A stretch of 61,717 bases of DNA from Flavobacteriales bacterium (GTDB lineage: Bacteria > Bacteroidota > Bacteroidia > Flavobacteriales_D > Crocinitomicaceae). Each line of letters starts with the position of its first letter. The stretch's first letter is position 1. The stretch lies in NCBI GenBank assembly GCA_022361195.1, contig JAKSBJ010000231.1, positions 1-61,717 on the forward strand. The letters run 5' to 3'. Made by a program: the position numbers and the translations under genes. Under the pieces are notes generated by a model, which saw only the letters and a program-made list of their open reading frames with translations, was not told the origin of the DNA and did not search any database. Shown here one piece after another: positions 43,553 to 51,967 of this stretch.

Positions 43553-44575
43553 TTATTCGTTTTCGTAAGTAGAATCGACCATTCCTTCATCTTGTTGATC
43601 TCTTCGAGCAATGTTAAATCCTTTGTAAATGGCATGACAACCATATTCTCCGGTCTTATTTAAGGCGATGAATCCAACTTGCATGTCCTCGACGTTTTTA
43701 TGCTTACTAATAATTCTGTTGACCGCTTCTTCACAAGCCTCTTGTGGACTTTTTCCCTGACGCATTAATTCAACCACAATGGCACTTCCTGCAATTCGAA
43801 TAACTGCTTCTCCAACTCCTGTAGCACAAGCCGCTCCAACTTCATTGTCAACGAATAATCCAGCCCCAATAATCGGAGAATCTCCAACACGCCCGTGGAG
43901 TTTATAAGCTAAACCACTGGTAGTACAGGCTCCAGAAAGATTTCCTTCCTTATCCAACGCTAACATTCCAATAGTATCATGGTTTTCACGGTTGATGATG
44001 GGCTTATATTTCGATTCCTCACACCATTTTTCCCATTCTTCTTTTGACTTTTCGGTGAGAAGGTTGGTCTTCTTAAATCCTTTTTCCAGGGCAAACTCTA
44101 AAGCTCCTTGTCCTGCCAACATAACATGTGGTGTATCTTCCATCACTTTACGTGCAACTGAAATAGGATTTTCAATGTGCTGCAGAAAGGCTACCGATCC
44201 ACATTCGTTTTGATGATCCATAATACAAGCATCCAAAGTCACATTTCCATCTCTATCTGGTCTCCCACCTAAGCCGACGCTTCCGTTTTCAGGATCAGAT
44301 TCAGTTACTCTTACTCCTTGTTCAACAGCATCTAAGGCCGAACCTCCTTCATCTAAGACTTTCCAAGCTGCTTTGTTGGCATCCAATCCGTGATTCCAGG
44401 TAGAAACCACAATGGGTTTATTTATTTCTTTTGCAGAAGTTTCTCCTTCTGCTTGTATAGAATCATGCTCTTCAGTTGTTGTTTCTGAAGCACAAGCCAT
44501 AGTGGTAGTCACTAAACCGATACTTCCAATTGTACCAACTTTTAAAAATTCTCTTCTGTTTTTTGATTTTTCCAT
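43553..44575 (-). CDS. Glycosylasparaginase, Tat-type lipoprotein
   Basis: N4-(beta-N-acetylglucosaminyl)-L-asparaginase of 340 residues; it hydrolyses the GlcNAc-Asn bond of N-glycans. The N-terminus KNRREFLKVGTIG is a twin-arginine signal and TTMAC a lipobox, so a folded, lipid-anchored export is predicted. The Ntn-hydrolase core is intact: GGRPDRDGNVTLDACIMD, NHDTIGML with self-cleavage before the Thr nucleophile, GACTTSGLAYKLHGRVGDSP, GAGLFVDNEVGAACATG. The sequence is close, from memory, to the well-studied Elizabethkingia meningoseptica enzyme. First gene of the tight array; 29 bases after AMP nucleosidase. Confidence 0.9.
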   Translation of the reverse strand: MEKSKNRREFLKVGTIGSIGLVTTTMACASETTTEEHDSIQAEGETSAKEINKPIVVSTWNHGLDANKAAWKVLDEGGSALDAVEQGVRVTESDPENGSVGLGGRPDRDGNVTLDACIMDHQNECGSVAFLQHIENPISVARKVMEDTPHVMLAGQGALEFALEKGFKKTNLLTEKSKEEWEKWCEESKYKPIINRENHDTIGMLALDKEGNLSGACTTSGLAYKLHGRVGDSPIIGAGLFVDNEVGAACATGVGEAVIRIAGSAIVVELMRQGKSPQEACEEAVNRIISKHKNVEDMQVGFIALNKTGEYGCHAIYKGFNIARRDQQDEGMVDSTYENE

Positions 44576-44604
44576 GCAATAGGGTTTGGGGCAATGATTG
44601 ATAT

Positions 44605-45387
44605 TTATTCTTCTGAATAAGGGAATCGGAGGTGTTTAACGGATGTTCCGTTGTTTTTTATCTCTTCCAATGATTTAATTCCAATTGAGATATGCTCGGC
44701 CACATAGTTTTTAGACACCATGGCGTCACTTTTCGAGGTTTTAATTCCCTCTGCAATCATAGGTTGATCGGAGACGAGTAACAACGCTCCCATAGGAATT
44801 TTGTTCGCAAATCCCGTAATGAATAGGGTAGCGGTTTCCATATCAATAGCCATGGCACGAGTTTGACGGAGGTAATCTTTAAAATCTTCATCATGTTCCC
44901 ATACTCTACGGTTAGTGGTGTAAACGGTACCTGTCCAATAATCGCGTCCAAAGTCACGAATGGTTGTTGAAACGGCTCTTTGCAGTGTAAATGCAGGTAA
45001 GGCCGGAACTTCTGGTGGGAAATAGTCATTGGAGGTTCCTTCACCTCTAATGGCAGCAATGGGTAAAATCAAATCTCCAATTTGGGTCTTTTTCTTCAAT
45101 CCGCCACATTTTCCCAAAAATAGACAGGCTTTGGGCTCAATAGCACCCAAAAGATCCATTATTGTAGCCGCATTTGGACTTCCCATGGTGAAGTTGATAA
45201 AGGTGATGCCATTAGCAGTAACCGTTGGCATGGCTTTATCTTTTCCAATGATTTCGGCATTGTACGTTTCCGCAAAATGTTCGAGGTAACTATTAAAATT
45301 GGTCAGTAAGATGTAATCTCCGAAGTCTTCTAGTTGTGTACCGGTGTATCGAGTGAGCCAGTCTTGTACAATTTGTTTTTTATCCAT
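44605..45387 (-). CDS. amn: AMP nucleosidase (Bacteroidota type)
   Basis: Protein of 260 residues in the nucleoside phosphorylase/hydrolase superfamily; it splits AMP into adenine and ribose-5-phosphate. Motifs: INFTMGSPNAATIMDLLGAIEPKACLFLGKCGGLKK (phosphate/ribose side), AIRGEGTSNDYFPPEVPALP, AIDMETATLF with the ribose-binding Met-Glu, and LLVSDQPM with the catalytic Asp. Shorter than the ~480-residue Enterobacterial enzyme, as usual in Bacteroidota. A possible -7 (TATATTTA, complement of 45394-45401) is only 6 bases upstream. It lies just ahead of the glycan operon but may be transcribed with it by chance of proximity. Confidence 0.85.
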   Translation of the reverse strand: MDKKQIVQDWLTRYTGTQLEDFGDYILLTNFNSYLEHFAETYNAEIIGKDKAMPTVTANGITFINFTMGSPNAATIMDLLGAIEPKACLFLGKCGGLKKKTQIGDLILPIAAIRGEGTSNDYFPPEVPALPAFTLQRAVSTTIRDFGRDYWTGTVYTTNRRVWEHDEDFKDYLRQTRAMAIDMETATLFITGFANKIPMGALLLVSDQPMIAEGIKTSKSDAMVSKNYVAEHISIGIKSLEEIKNNGTSVKHLRFPYSEE

Positions 45388-45401
45388 ATAAGCTAAATAT
45401 A

Positions 45402-45429
45402 AAAAAAAAGCTCCCGAAAAGGGAGCTTT
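45402..45429 (-). terminator. Intrinsic terminator of the Cys-rich lipoprotein gene
   Basis: On the minus strand AAAGCTCCC, loop TTTTC, GGGAGCTTT then an uninterrupted T run: a 9-bp stem with a 5-base loop, 22 bases after the stop codon at 45451. It is the only textbook rho-independent terminator I see in the window. It separates the lipoprotein from amn. Confidence 0.85.
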
Positions 45430-45450
45430 AGTAATTATAAAAAGTTCAAT

Positions 45451-45786
45451 TTATTCGCCTCCTTCGCAGGCACCAGCCTCGCAAGCTCCGGCTTCACATG
45501 CTCCTGCCTCACAAGCACCAGCTTCGCATCCAGCTGAAGTTTCGGTAGAATCTCCATCTTTTGCTGAACATGATTTTTCGCAATCTTTTTTAGAACAATC
45601 CTTGTCTTTATCACATTTCTTTTTACAGTTCTTTTTGTCACACTTGTCCTTTCCTTCTTCGCCATCTTCCTGACTAACTTCTGTTGAATCAGTAGTTCCT
45701 TCAGCTCCCTCAGCCGCTTCACCGCCGCCACAGGCTACCATTGTTAATCCAAGACCAAATACCAAAAGCAATTTGTAAAGTTTCAT
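45451..45786 (-). CDS. Cys-rich lipoprotein with EAGAC repeats
   Basis: Protein of 111 residues. Signal MKLYKLLLVFGLGLTMVAC with a lipobox, then an acidic linker (GGGEAAEGAEGTTDSTEV). Residues about 51-72 carry alternating Lys/Asp with regular cysteines (CDKKNCKKKCDKDKDC, then SKKDCEKSC). The C-terminus is four EAGAC units followed by EGGE, giving 14 cysteines including the lipidated one. Likely a lipid-anchored metal-binding or redox protein in the envelope; both are inferences. It has its own promoter and a strong terminator, so it is transcribed alone. Confidence 0.8.
   Translation of the reverse strand: MKLYKLLLVFGLGLTMVACGGGEAAEGAEGTTDSTEVSQEDGEEGKDKCDKKNCKKKCDKDKDCSKKDCEKSCSAKDGDSTETSAGCEAGACEAGACEAGACEAGACEGGE
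45466..45525 (-). repeat. Four 15-base coding repeats (EAGAC)
   Basis: Residues 88-107 of the Cys-rich lipoprotein are four exact EAGAC pentapeptides encoded by four 15-base units. The units differ at several synonymous positions (for example Ala, Gly and Cys codons), so the peptide is conserved while the DNA has diverged. A partial unit SAGC precedes the array. Confidence 0.85.
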
Positions 45787-45806
45787 ACGTTTAAATTTTG
45801 TTTGTT

Positions 45807-45814
45807 CAAAAGTA
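45807..45814 (-). promoter_or_regulatory. -7 element TACTTTTG for the Cys-rich lipoprotein
   Basis: Perfect TAnnTTTG on the minus strand, 20 bases upstream of the ATG at 45786. No TTTG at the ideal spacing. Confidence 0.45.
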
Positions 45815-45875
45815 AAGAATTTTTAAAGTTGAGTGTTTATACCGAGCCATATATAATTTGTAACTTCACTTTTTT

Positions 45876-46901
45876 ATGGACTCACGTAAAATCGCCAACA
45901 GTTTACTCATCATCACTTTGGTGTTGATGGCACTTTATTTTGGAAAGAATCTTCTCATTCCTTTTGTGTTAGGTTTAGTGGCCTGGTATTTACTGAATGC
46001 CATTCGTAAACCCATTAGCCGTATTAAGCTGGGGAGTAAAAATATTCCGTGGTGGTTGCAATGGGTGATAGCAGCTCATATTTTTGCTTTATCAGTTGGT
46101 TTTTTGGGAATAATGGTTGTGGATAATTTTGAGGAGTTTGTAGAAGTTTACCCCAAGTATCATGATAACATTCTAGCGTTTACCGAATCAGCTTCAACTG
46201 ATTATAATCTTCCTTTTTCGGTAGATGAAGTTATTCATGACATGGATGTACCTACCATGATGACTGAGTTATTAAATTCATCGGTTAATTTGATATCAAC
46301 CATCTCAATGGTGATTATTTATGTGATCTTTTTGATTTTGGAGCAAAGTATTTTTCCTAAAAAGATGCGTTTGATTTTTAAGGATAAAGAGCGCATGGAA
46401 AGTTTTACTGAAACGACTAAAAAGATTGATGAATCCATTCATTCTTACCTGTCACTCAAAACCTTTTTGTGTCTGATATCAGGAGTCATTGCCTACGTTA
46501 TTTTAATCTCCATTGGCGTTGATTTTGCCATCTTATGGGCTTTTTTAATCTTCCTGTTCAATTACATCCCGATCATCGGACCTTTTTTAGGAGTCCTTTT
46601 TCCAACTCTAATCGCCTTAATTCAATTTGAAGGGTATTTGGATGCTGTTTTGGTGGTTTCTTTATTGTCAACCGTTCAGTTGATTATTGGAAACATTATT
46701 GAACCGAAAGTGTTGGGAGATCGATTGAATTTGAGTCCCTTAACGGTAATTGTAGCCTTAGCTTTTTGGGGTAGTTTATGGGGAATTGCCGGAATGTTCC
46801 TCTGTGTTCCTATTACGGTGATTCTAATGATTATTTTTGCTCAGTTTCCTGCGACTCGTTCCGCAGCAATTTTATTGTCAGGAGGTAAGAAAGAAGACTA
46901 G
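45876..46901 (+). CDS. AI-2E transporter family permease
   Basis: Membrane protein of 341 residues with the AI-2E/PerM layout: two N-terminal helices (LLIITLVLMALYFGKNLLIPFVLGLVAWYLL), a soluble segment (FVEVYPKYHDNILAF), further helices, and the conserved C-terminal block FLFNYIPIIGPFLGVLFPTLIAL followed by NIIEPKVLGDRLNLSPLTVIVALAFWGSLWGIAGMFLCVP. Family members export quorum signal AI-2, or act as Na+/H+ antiporters or general permeases; the substrate here is unknown. Its TAG overlaps the recQ stop in CTAG. Confidence 0.85.
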   Translation: MDSRKIANSLLIITLVLMALYFGKNLLIPFVLGLVAWYLLNAIRKPISRIKLGSKNIPWWLQWVIAAHIFALSVGFLGIMVVDNFEEFVEVYPKYHDNILAFTESASTDYNLPFSVDEVIHDMDVPTMMTELLNSSVNLISTISMVIIYVIFLILEQSIFPKKMRLIFKDKERMESFTETTKKIDESIHSYLSLKTFLCLISGVIAYVILISIGVDFAILWAFLIFLFNYIPIIGPFLGVLFPTLIALIQFEGYLDAVLVVSLLSTVQLIIGNIIEPKVLGDRLNLSPLTVIVALAFWGSLWGIAGMFLCVPITVILMIIFAQFPATRSAAILLSGGKKED

Positions 46902-48997
46902 TATTCGTACTGATCCAGAATGGCATAAGCCATGGATATTTTATTATAATCTATATTACCTTTTAAAGCATCGTAAACAGGTTTGAGCTGATGGGTCCCT
47001 TTTAGCTTTTGCCGAACTTCTTTAACCTGATTGACTTCATACTCGGAGATGTAACGGAATAAATCAACTTTCTTTTTTTCTTCGTAAAGCTTAATAAGAT
47101 GGTTGACGATTGTTGGCTCACTTACCTTTCGTTCATTGGCCATTTGCTCCAAATTCAAGCCTTTTTCGTAAAGTAAGAAGGTTTCTTCGGTTGTACTTAA
47201 TTTTTTGGTTGGAGCTGATTCCTCTTGCGACAAAATGTCCAAGAGTTCTTGTCCAAAACGTTCAATTTTCACTTTTCCCATTCCATGAACATCCACTAGT
47301 TCCATGAGATTTTTTGGTCTTTTCAAAAGCAAATCCTCTAAGGTGGCGTCATTGAAGATAACGTAAGCCGGCACCCGGTTTTTACTGGCCAGTTCTTTAC
47401 GGAAGGTTTTAAGCTTGTCCACTATCTCTGAAGAAGGTTTTGGACCTTTTGCCGGTGTTTTTTTCTTGGTTTCAGTTTTTTTATCAACTGGTAAAGAGAG
47501 TTTCACTTCTACATTGGATTTGAGAACCTCTTCTCCTAAAGAAGTGATTTTTAAGTGGAGTTTCTGATCATAGGCAATTTCCATAATCCCCAGGTTAATG
47601 AGTTGATTGATGAAATGTTGCCATTCAGCAAAGCTGTATTCACTACCGACTCCGTAAGTCTTTATTTTATGAAGATTCCGCTCAAATAATTCCATGGTTT
47701 GAGCTCCCCGTAAAACATTGATAAGTAAGTTTATTCCAACAGCTTGTCCCGAGCGATGGGCGGCTGAAAGTGCTTTTTGAGCAATGATTTTTCCATCAAT
47801 AAAATCGGGTGGGTTTTTACAGATGTCGCAGTTACCACAGTTTTGTAAATTATGTTCTCCAAAGTAGGAGAGGAGCACAATTCGTCGGCAGGAAGAAGCT
47901 TCTGCATAATGAAGCATTCGTTTTATCTTTTCCTGATAGACATCTTTATTAGGACTGTCTTTGATGAAATCGTTGAGTAAAACAACGTCCCTGTAATTGT
48001 AATATAAGATGGTGTCTGATGGTAAACCATCACGTCCGGCACGGCCAATTTCCTGATAATATCCCTCCACATTTTTAGGAAGGTTGTTGTGAATAACCCA
48101 ACGAACATTGGGCTTGTCAATTCCCATTCCAAAAGCAATGGTAGCACAAATAACCTGGTAAGCATCTTCTATGAATCCTTCCTGAACCGCATCTCTGCTC
48201 TCGGCAGACATTCCAGCATGATAAAAACGACTGCTTATGCCGTTATCGTTTAAAAAATCAGACCAACTTTCGCATTCTTTTCTTGAAAGGCAATACACAA
48301 TTCCTGATTCATCCTGTCTGGAACGAATGAAGTTTAGAATTTCTACTTGTTTCTTCTTTTTGGGAATTTGAGAACGTACTGCTAAACTTAAATTAGGACG
48401 GTTAAACGAACTTAAAAACAATTCAGGGGTCTGCAGTCCTAATTGCTCTTGAATGTCTCTCCGTGTCAGTTTATCAGCTGTTGCTGTTAAGGCAACAAAA
48501 GGAATGTTAGGACACTTTTCCCGGATAGCTTTGATTTGTCGGTATTCCGGTCTAAAATCATGTCCCCAGCTTGAAACACAGTGTGCTTCATCAATTGCAA
48601 CCAAAGAAATGGGAAGTTGATGAATCCACTGATCATAAAAATGAACAAAAGTCTCTGGTGAGAGGTAAAGTAAATCCAATTGGTTTGACATCGCCTGATC
48701 GAGAATTACTCGGCGATCTACTTCTCCCAAAGTGCTATTGATGTAAGCACATTTTACACCGTTAGCGGTTAATGCATCCACCTGATCTTTCATTAAAGAA
48801 ATGAGTGGAGAAACCACAATGGTCATCTTGCCAAAGATGAGTGCAGGAACTTGATAACAGATTGATTTTCCTCCTCCGGTGGGCATAATGACAATAGAAT
48901 CCTGCCCACTGAGTGTGTGTTCAATGACCTCTAGCTGGTTGGGGCGGAATTGGTCATAACCAAATACCTCTTTTAGTATTTTTTTGGGAGTAAGCAT
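46898..48997 (-). CDS. recQ: RecQ DNA helicase, long form with RQC and HRDC
   Basis: Protein of 699 residues from the ATG at 48997 (an in-frame GTG lies two codons earlier). It unwinds recombination and stalled-fork intermediates 3' to 5'. Motifs: FRPNQLEVIEHTL (motif 0), GGGKSICYQ (I), DEAH (II), ALTATAD (III), FGMGIDKPNVRWVIH (V), EIGRAGRDG (VI). A zinc-binding stretch CRRIVLLSYFGEHNLQNCGNCDIC precedes a winged-helix RQC region; an HRDC domain (FRKELASKNRVPAYVIFND) follows, with a helix-turn-helix-like C-terminus. A separate shorter RecQ is encoded at 56602. Confidence 0.9.
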   Translation of the reverse strand: MLTPKKILKEVFGYDQFRPNQLEVIEHTLSGQDSIVIMPTGGGKSICYQVPALIFGKMTIVVSPLISLMKDQVDALTANGVKCAYINSTLGEVDRRVILDQAMSNQLDLLYLSPETFVHFYDQWIHQLPISLVAIDEAHCVSSWGHDFRPEYRQIKAIREKCPNIPFVALTATADKLTRRDIQEQLGLQTPELFLSSFNRPNLSLAVRSQIPKKKKQVEILNFIRSRQDESGIVYCLSRKECESWSDFLNDNGISSRFYHAGMSAESRDAVQEGFIEDAYQVICATIAFGMGIDKPNVRWVIHNNLPKNVEGYYQEIGRAGRDGLPSDTILYYNYRDVVLLNDFIKDSPNKDVYQEKIKRMLHYAEASSCRRIVLLSYFGEHNLQNCGNCDICKNPPDFIDGKIIAQKALSAAHRSGQAVGINLLINVLRGAQTMELFERNLHKIKTYGVGSEYSFAEWQHFINQLINLGIMEIAYDQKLHLKITSLGEEVLKSNVEVKLSLPVDKKTETKKKTPAKGPKPSSEIVDKLKTFRKELASKNRVPAYVIFNDATLEDLLLKRPKNLMELVDVHGMGKVKIERFGQELLDILSQEESAPTKKLSTTEETFLLYEKGLNLEQMANERKVSEPTIVNHLIKLYEEKKKVDLFRYISEYEVNQVKEVRQKLKGTHQLKPVYDALKGNIDYNKISMAYAILDQYEY

Positions 48998-49002
48998 CCT
49001 CA

Positions 49003-49010
49003 CAAATCTA
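49003..49010 (-). promoter_or_regulatory. -7 element TAGATTTG directly before recQ
   Basis: Perfect TAnnTTTG on the minus strand ending 5 bases before the ATG at 48997, which also favours the ATG over the in-frame GTG inside the element. The -33 half is not evident. Confidence 0.45.
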
Positions 49011-49076
49011 CGTTATTTATTTGCTTGAAGAATTAAAAGTTATCCACTTTGACGAGGATTTTGGACTGTTGAAAAA

Positions 49077-50543
49077 CTAGTTTCTTCGCCAATAATAAGG
49101 GGTGAAGAGCAAGGCCACAGTGAACAATTCCAATCGACCAAACAACATTAAAAAGGACATTACCCATTTTCCAACCGGATGAATGTGTGAGAAGGTATGT
49201 GCTGGTCCAACTTCGGCAATTCCCGGTCCAACATTTCCTAAAGATGTTGCAGTAGAAGAAAGGGCAACTTCAAAATTCTCTCCCAAAGCGGTCATGATAA
49301 TCGATCCGCAGACAAAGACAAAAAGGTAAAGAAATATAAAGGCCAATAAGTTGTAAATAATGTGGTTAGGGACAGTTCGTTTATTCAGATGAACGGGAAT
49401 AACTGCATTAGGATGTAAACGTTTTTTAAATTCAAGAAAACCATTCTTCATTAAAACTACAATTCGGATAATCTTGATTCCACCAGAAGTTGAACCTGCA
49501 GAGGCCCCGGAAAACAAGAGTAGGAAGAAGAAGAAAGTAGCCAATGAACCCCATAGCGTATAATCAGCAGTAGCATATCCTGTAGTGGTGATCATACTTA
49601 CAACCTGAAAGGTGGTATCTCTAAAAACTTTTAAGAAGGGTTGCCCGGTTTCAACTAATACAATAGGAGTAATAACGGCGATTAGGAGTAATACAGCACC
49701 CAAATACCATTTAAACTCATCATTCTTCCAAAATTTGGTAAACTTCCCTTTAAAACCAAAATAAAGCAAAGTGAAGTTAGTTCCCGCCAGGAACATGAAC
49801 AATACAATAACGTACTCAATAACGGGTGAATTAAAAGCTGCAACACTATCTTGTTTTGTTGAGAAACCTCCGGTTGAATTGGTAGTTAAAGCGTGATTAA
49901 TGGCATCAAAAAAGTTCATTCCACAAAACAGTAGAATGATGGTTTCTGAGAAGGTTAAAATGAGGTAAATAGCCCATAAACGCTTGGCTGTTTCTTTAAT
50001 TCTGGGATGAATTTTATCTTTAGTTGGACCAGGAGCTTCTGCCACAAACAATTCCATTCCACCAATTCCTAAAAGAGGTAAGATGGCAATGGTTAAAACG
50101 ATAATTCCCATTCCACCAATCCACTGTGTCATTGATCGCCAGAATAAAATTCCATGTGGAAGGCTTTCAATATCATCTAAAACTGTGGCTCCGGTGGTTG
50201 TTAAACCTGACATGGTTTCAAAAAAGGCATCCGAAACGTCTGGAATGTACCCACCGATTAAATAAGGGAGCGTTCCAAAAATAGCCATGGCGATCCATCC
50301 CATGGTGACAATAAAGTACCCATCTCGTTTCTTAATCTCAGCATCTTTACTACTTCGGGTATAGTATTTTAAACCCAAACCAATTCCAAGAGTAAGAAGG
50401 GTAGAAGTGATAAAAGGAATTAAGTCGTCCTCTCCGTAATAAATGGAAAAAGCGATAGAAGGGAGTTGTAAAACCCCCATAATGGTTAAAAGACTTCCAA
50501 TAACATGGACGGTAACGTTGGTATTGATCAGTTTTTTCGGCAT
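49077..50543 (-). CDS. trkH: TrkH potassium uptake channel subunit
   Basis: Polytopic membrane protein of 488 residues with the four pore-loop arrangement of TrkH/KtrB: MSGLTTTGATVL (first filter), ALTTNSTGGFSTK (second), MITTTGYATADY (third) and SATSLGNVGPGIAEVG (fourth), each with the Gly of the selectivity filter. It imports K+ under control of the cytoplasmic TrkA ring. Its ATG follows the trkA stop with no intervening base, so the two subunits are translationally coupled. Confidence 0.9.
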   Translation of the reverse strand: MPKKLINTNVTVHVIGSLLTIMGVLQLPSIAFSIYYGEDDLIPFITSTLLTLGIGLGLKYYTRSSKDAEIKKRDGYFIVTMGWIAMAIFGTLPYLIGGYIPDVSDAFFETMSGLTTTGATVLDDIESLPHGILFWRSMTQWIGGMGIIVLTIAILPLLGIGGMELFVAEAPGPTKDKIHPRIKETAKRLWAIYLILTFSETIILLFCGMNFFDAINHALTTNSTGGFSTKQDSVAAFNSPVIEYVIVLFMFLAGTNFTLLYFGFKGKFTKFWKNDEFKWYLGAVLLLIAVITPIVLVETGQPFLKVFRDTTFQVVSMITTTGYATADYTLWGSLATFFFFLLLFSGASAGSTSGGIKIIRIVVLMKNGFLEFKKRLHPNAVIPVHLNKRTVPNHIIYNLLAFIFLYLFVFVCGSIIMTALGENFEVALSSTATSLGNVGPGIAEVGPAHTFSHIHPVGKWVMSFLMLFGRLELFTVALLFTPYYWRRN

Positions 50544-51884
50544 CTAAGCGAAGTACTTTTCAATTTTATTGATGGATTTCGTCAAGCAAAAGACGACCAC
50601 TTTGTCTCCTGCTCGCATTTGGAAATTTCCAAAGGGAATAAAACCAATGTCACCTCTTACAACTCCCGAAATATTTGCGGTTTTAGGAAAACCTAAACGA
50701 TTAATCGGCAATTTGGTCACTGGAGAGTCAGGTTTTACAATGAACTGGATGATTTCAGCCTCAACTCCATTTAAATTGGCAATGGCACTTACATCTCCTT
50801 TTCGAACATATTTAAAAATGTTGCTGGCCGCAATGATCTTTTTGTTGATCAGTGTATCAATTCCAATGTTCTGCGAAAGATGGATGTAGTCTATATTTTC
50901 AACTCGAGCGATGGTTTTCTTAACACCATGATTTTTTGCAACCAGTGAAGACATAATATTAGACTCTGAATCACCCGTTACGGCGATAAAAGCATCCATA
51001 TCATCCAAACCTTCTTCTTCCAAAGCTTCTACATCACGCGCATCAATGTTGAGTACGAGTGTGTTCTTAAGGCGTCCGGCAATTTTCTCACATAAATCAC
51101 GGTTTTTCTCAACCAGGGTTACGTGATAATCGCTCTCTAACAATTCAGCCGTTAAAACCCCAATTCGACTTCCTCCTAAAATCATGATGTTCTTGATCTC
51201 GAAGGATTTTTTACCACAAACCTGAATGACTTTGTCAATTGAATCCCGGTTAGAGATAAAATAAACAATATCACTGCATTTAATCACCGTATCGGACCTT
51301 ACGATGATGGTTTGATCTCCACGGTGAAGGGCAATGGGTTTAAATGTCAAATCTGGATTGAGATAAGCACTTTCTACAATGGACTTATCACGCAAAGGTG
51401 AGCTTTCATCAATGGAAATACCAAAAACAGTGAGTTTTCCTTTCTCAAATTCGTGATCGTCAGTAAATACACTGTGTTTAACGAGTCGAATAATTTCTTC
51501 GGCTGCTAATTTTACAGGAGAAATTAAGGTGTCAATTCCCAAAGAGTTCATTAAAGCTACATTCTCTGGTTGCTTTAATTCCATATTGCTGATTCGGGCA
51601 ATGGTACGTGCTGCACCAAACTTTTTAGCCAAAATTGCAACCAATAAATTGGTCTCTTCACTTGAAGTAACAGCGATTAATAAATCGCATGATTCAATTT
51701 TGGCTTCTTTTAAAACGGCAACAGAACTGGCATCTCCATGGATTGCCTGAATATCAATGTGTGATTGAACATAGCGGAGTCGATCTTCGTTTTCGTCGAT
51801 CAAATAGATGTCTTGCGACTCACTAGCCATCATTTTTGCCAAATGATAACCTACGGCTCCGGCTCCTGTAATGATAATTTTCAT
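50544..51884 (-). CDS. trkA: TrkA potassium channel gating subunit
   Basis: Cytoplasmic protein of 446 residues with two RCK modules. Each starts with a Rossmann NAD-binding strand: MKIIITGAGAVGYHLAKMM at residue 1 and NIMILGGSRIGVLTAELL in the second half, with acidic ends (DIYLIDENEDRL; HVTLVEKNRDLC). Both are followed by RCK_C-like ligand domains (KLTVFGISIDESSPL; EIIQFIVKPDSPVTKLPI). It binds nucleotides and gates TrkH, encoded directly behind it. Confidence 0.9.
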   Translation of the reverse strand: MKIIITGAGAVGYHLAKMMASESQDIYLIDENEDRLRYVQSHIDIQAIHGDASSVAVLKEAKIESCDLLIAVTSSEETNLLVAILAKKFGAARTIARISNMELKQPENVALMNSLGIDTLISPVKLAAEEIIRLVKHSVFTDDHEFEKGKLTVFGISIDESSPLRDKSIVESAYLNPDLTFKPIALHRGDQTIIVRSDTVIKCSDIVYFISNRDSIDKVIQVCGKKSFEIKNIMILGGSRIGVLTAELLESDYHVTLVEKNRDLCEKIAGRLKNTLVLNIDARDVEALEEEGLDDMDAFIAVTGDSESNIMSSLVAKNHGVKKTIARVENIDYIHLSQNIGIDTLINKKIIAASNIFKYVRKGDVSAIANLNGVEAEIIQFIVKPDSPVTKLPINRLGFPKTANISGVVRGDIGFIPFGNFQMRAGDKVVVFCLTKSINKIEKYFA

Positions 51885-51967
51885 CCCCTGTAAATTCGAA
51901 GGCTACAAATATATTTAATTCCTGCCTCTCAGTTTGTATATACGGCTAAAAAACCGCTTATTTAAAA

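Noticed and set aside
45466..45525. Possible CRISPR-like or satellite repeat
   Set aside because: Units are 15 bases, contiguous, in frame and encode EAGAC; no spacers.
45435..45731. Minus-strand frame of 98 codons overlapping the Cys-rich lipoprotein
   Set aside because: Arises from the repetitive lipoprotein sequence read in another frame; lacks a signal and starts inside the real gene.
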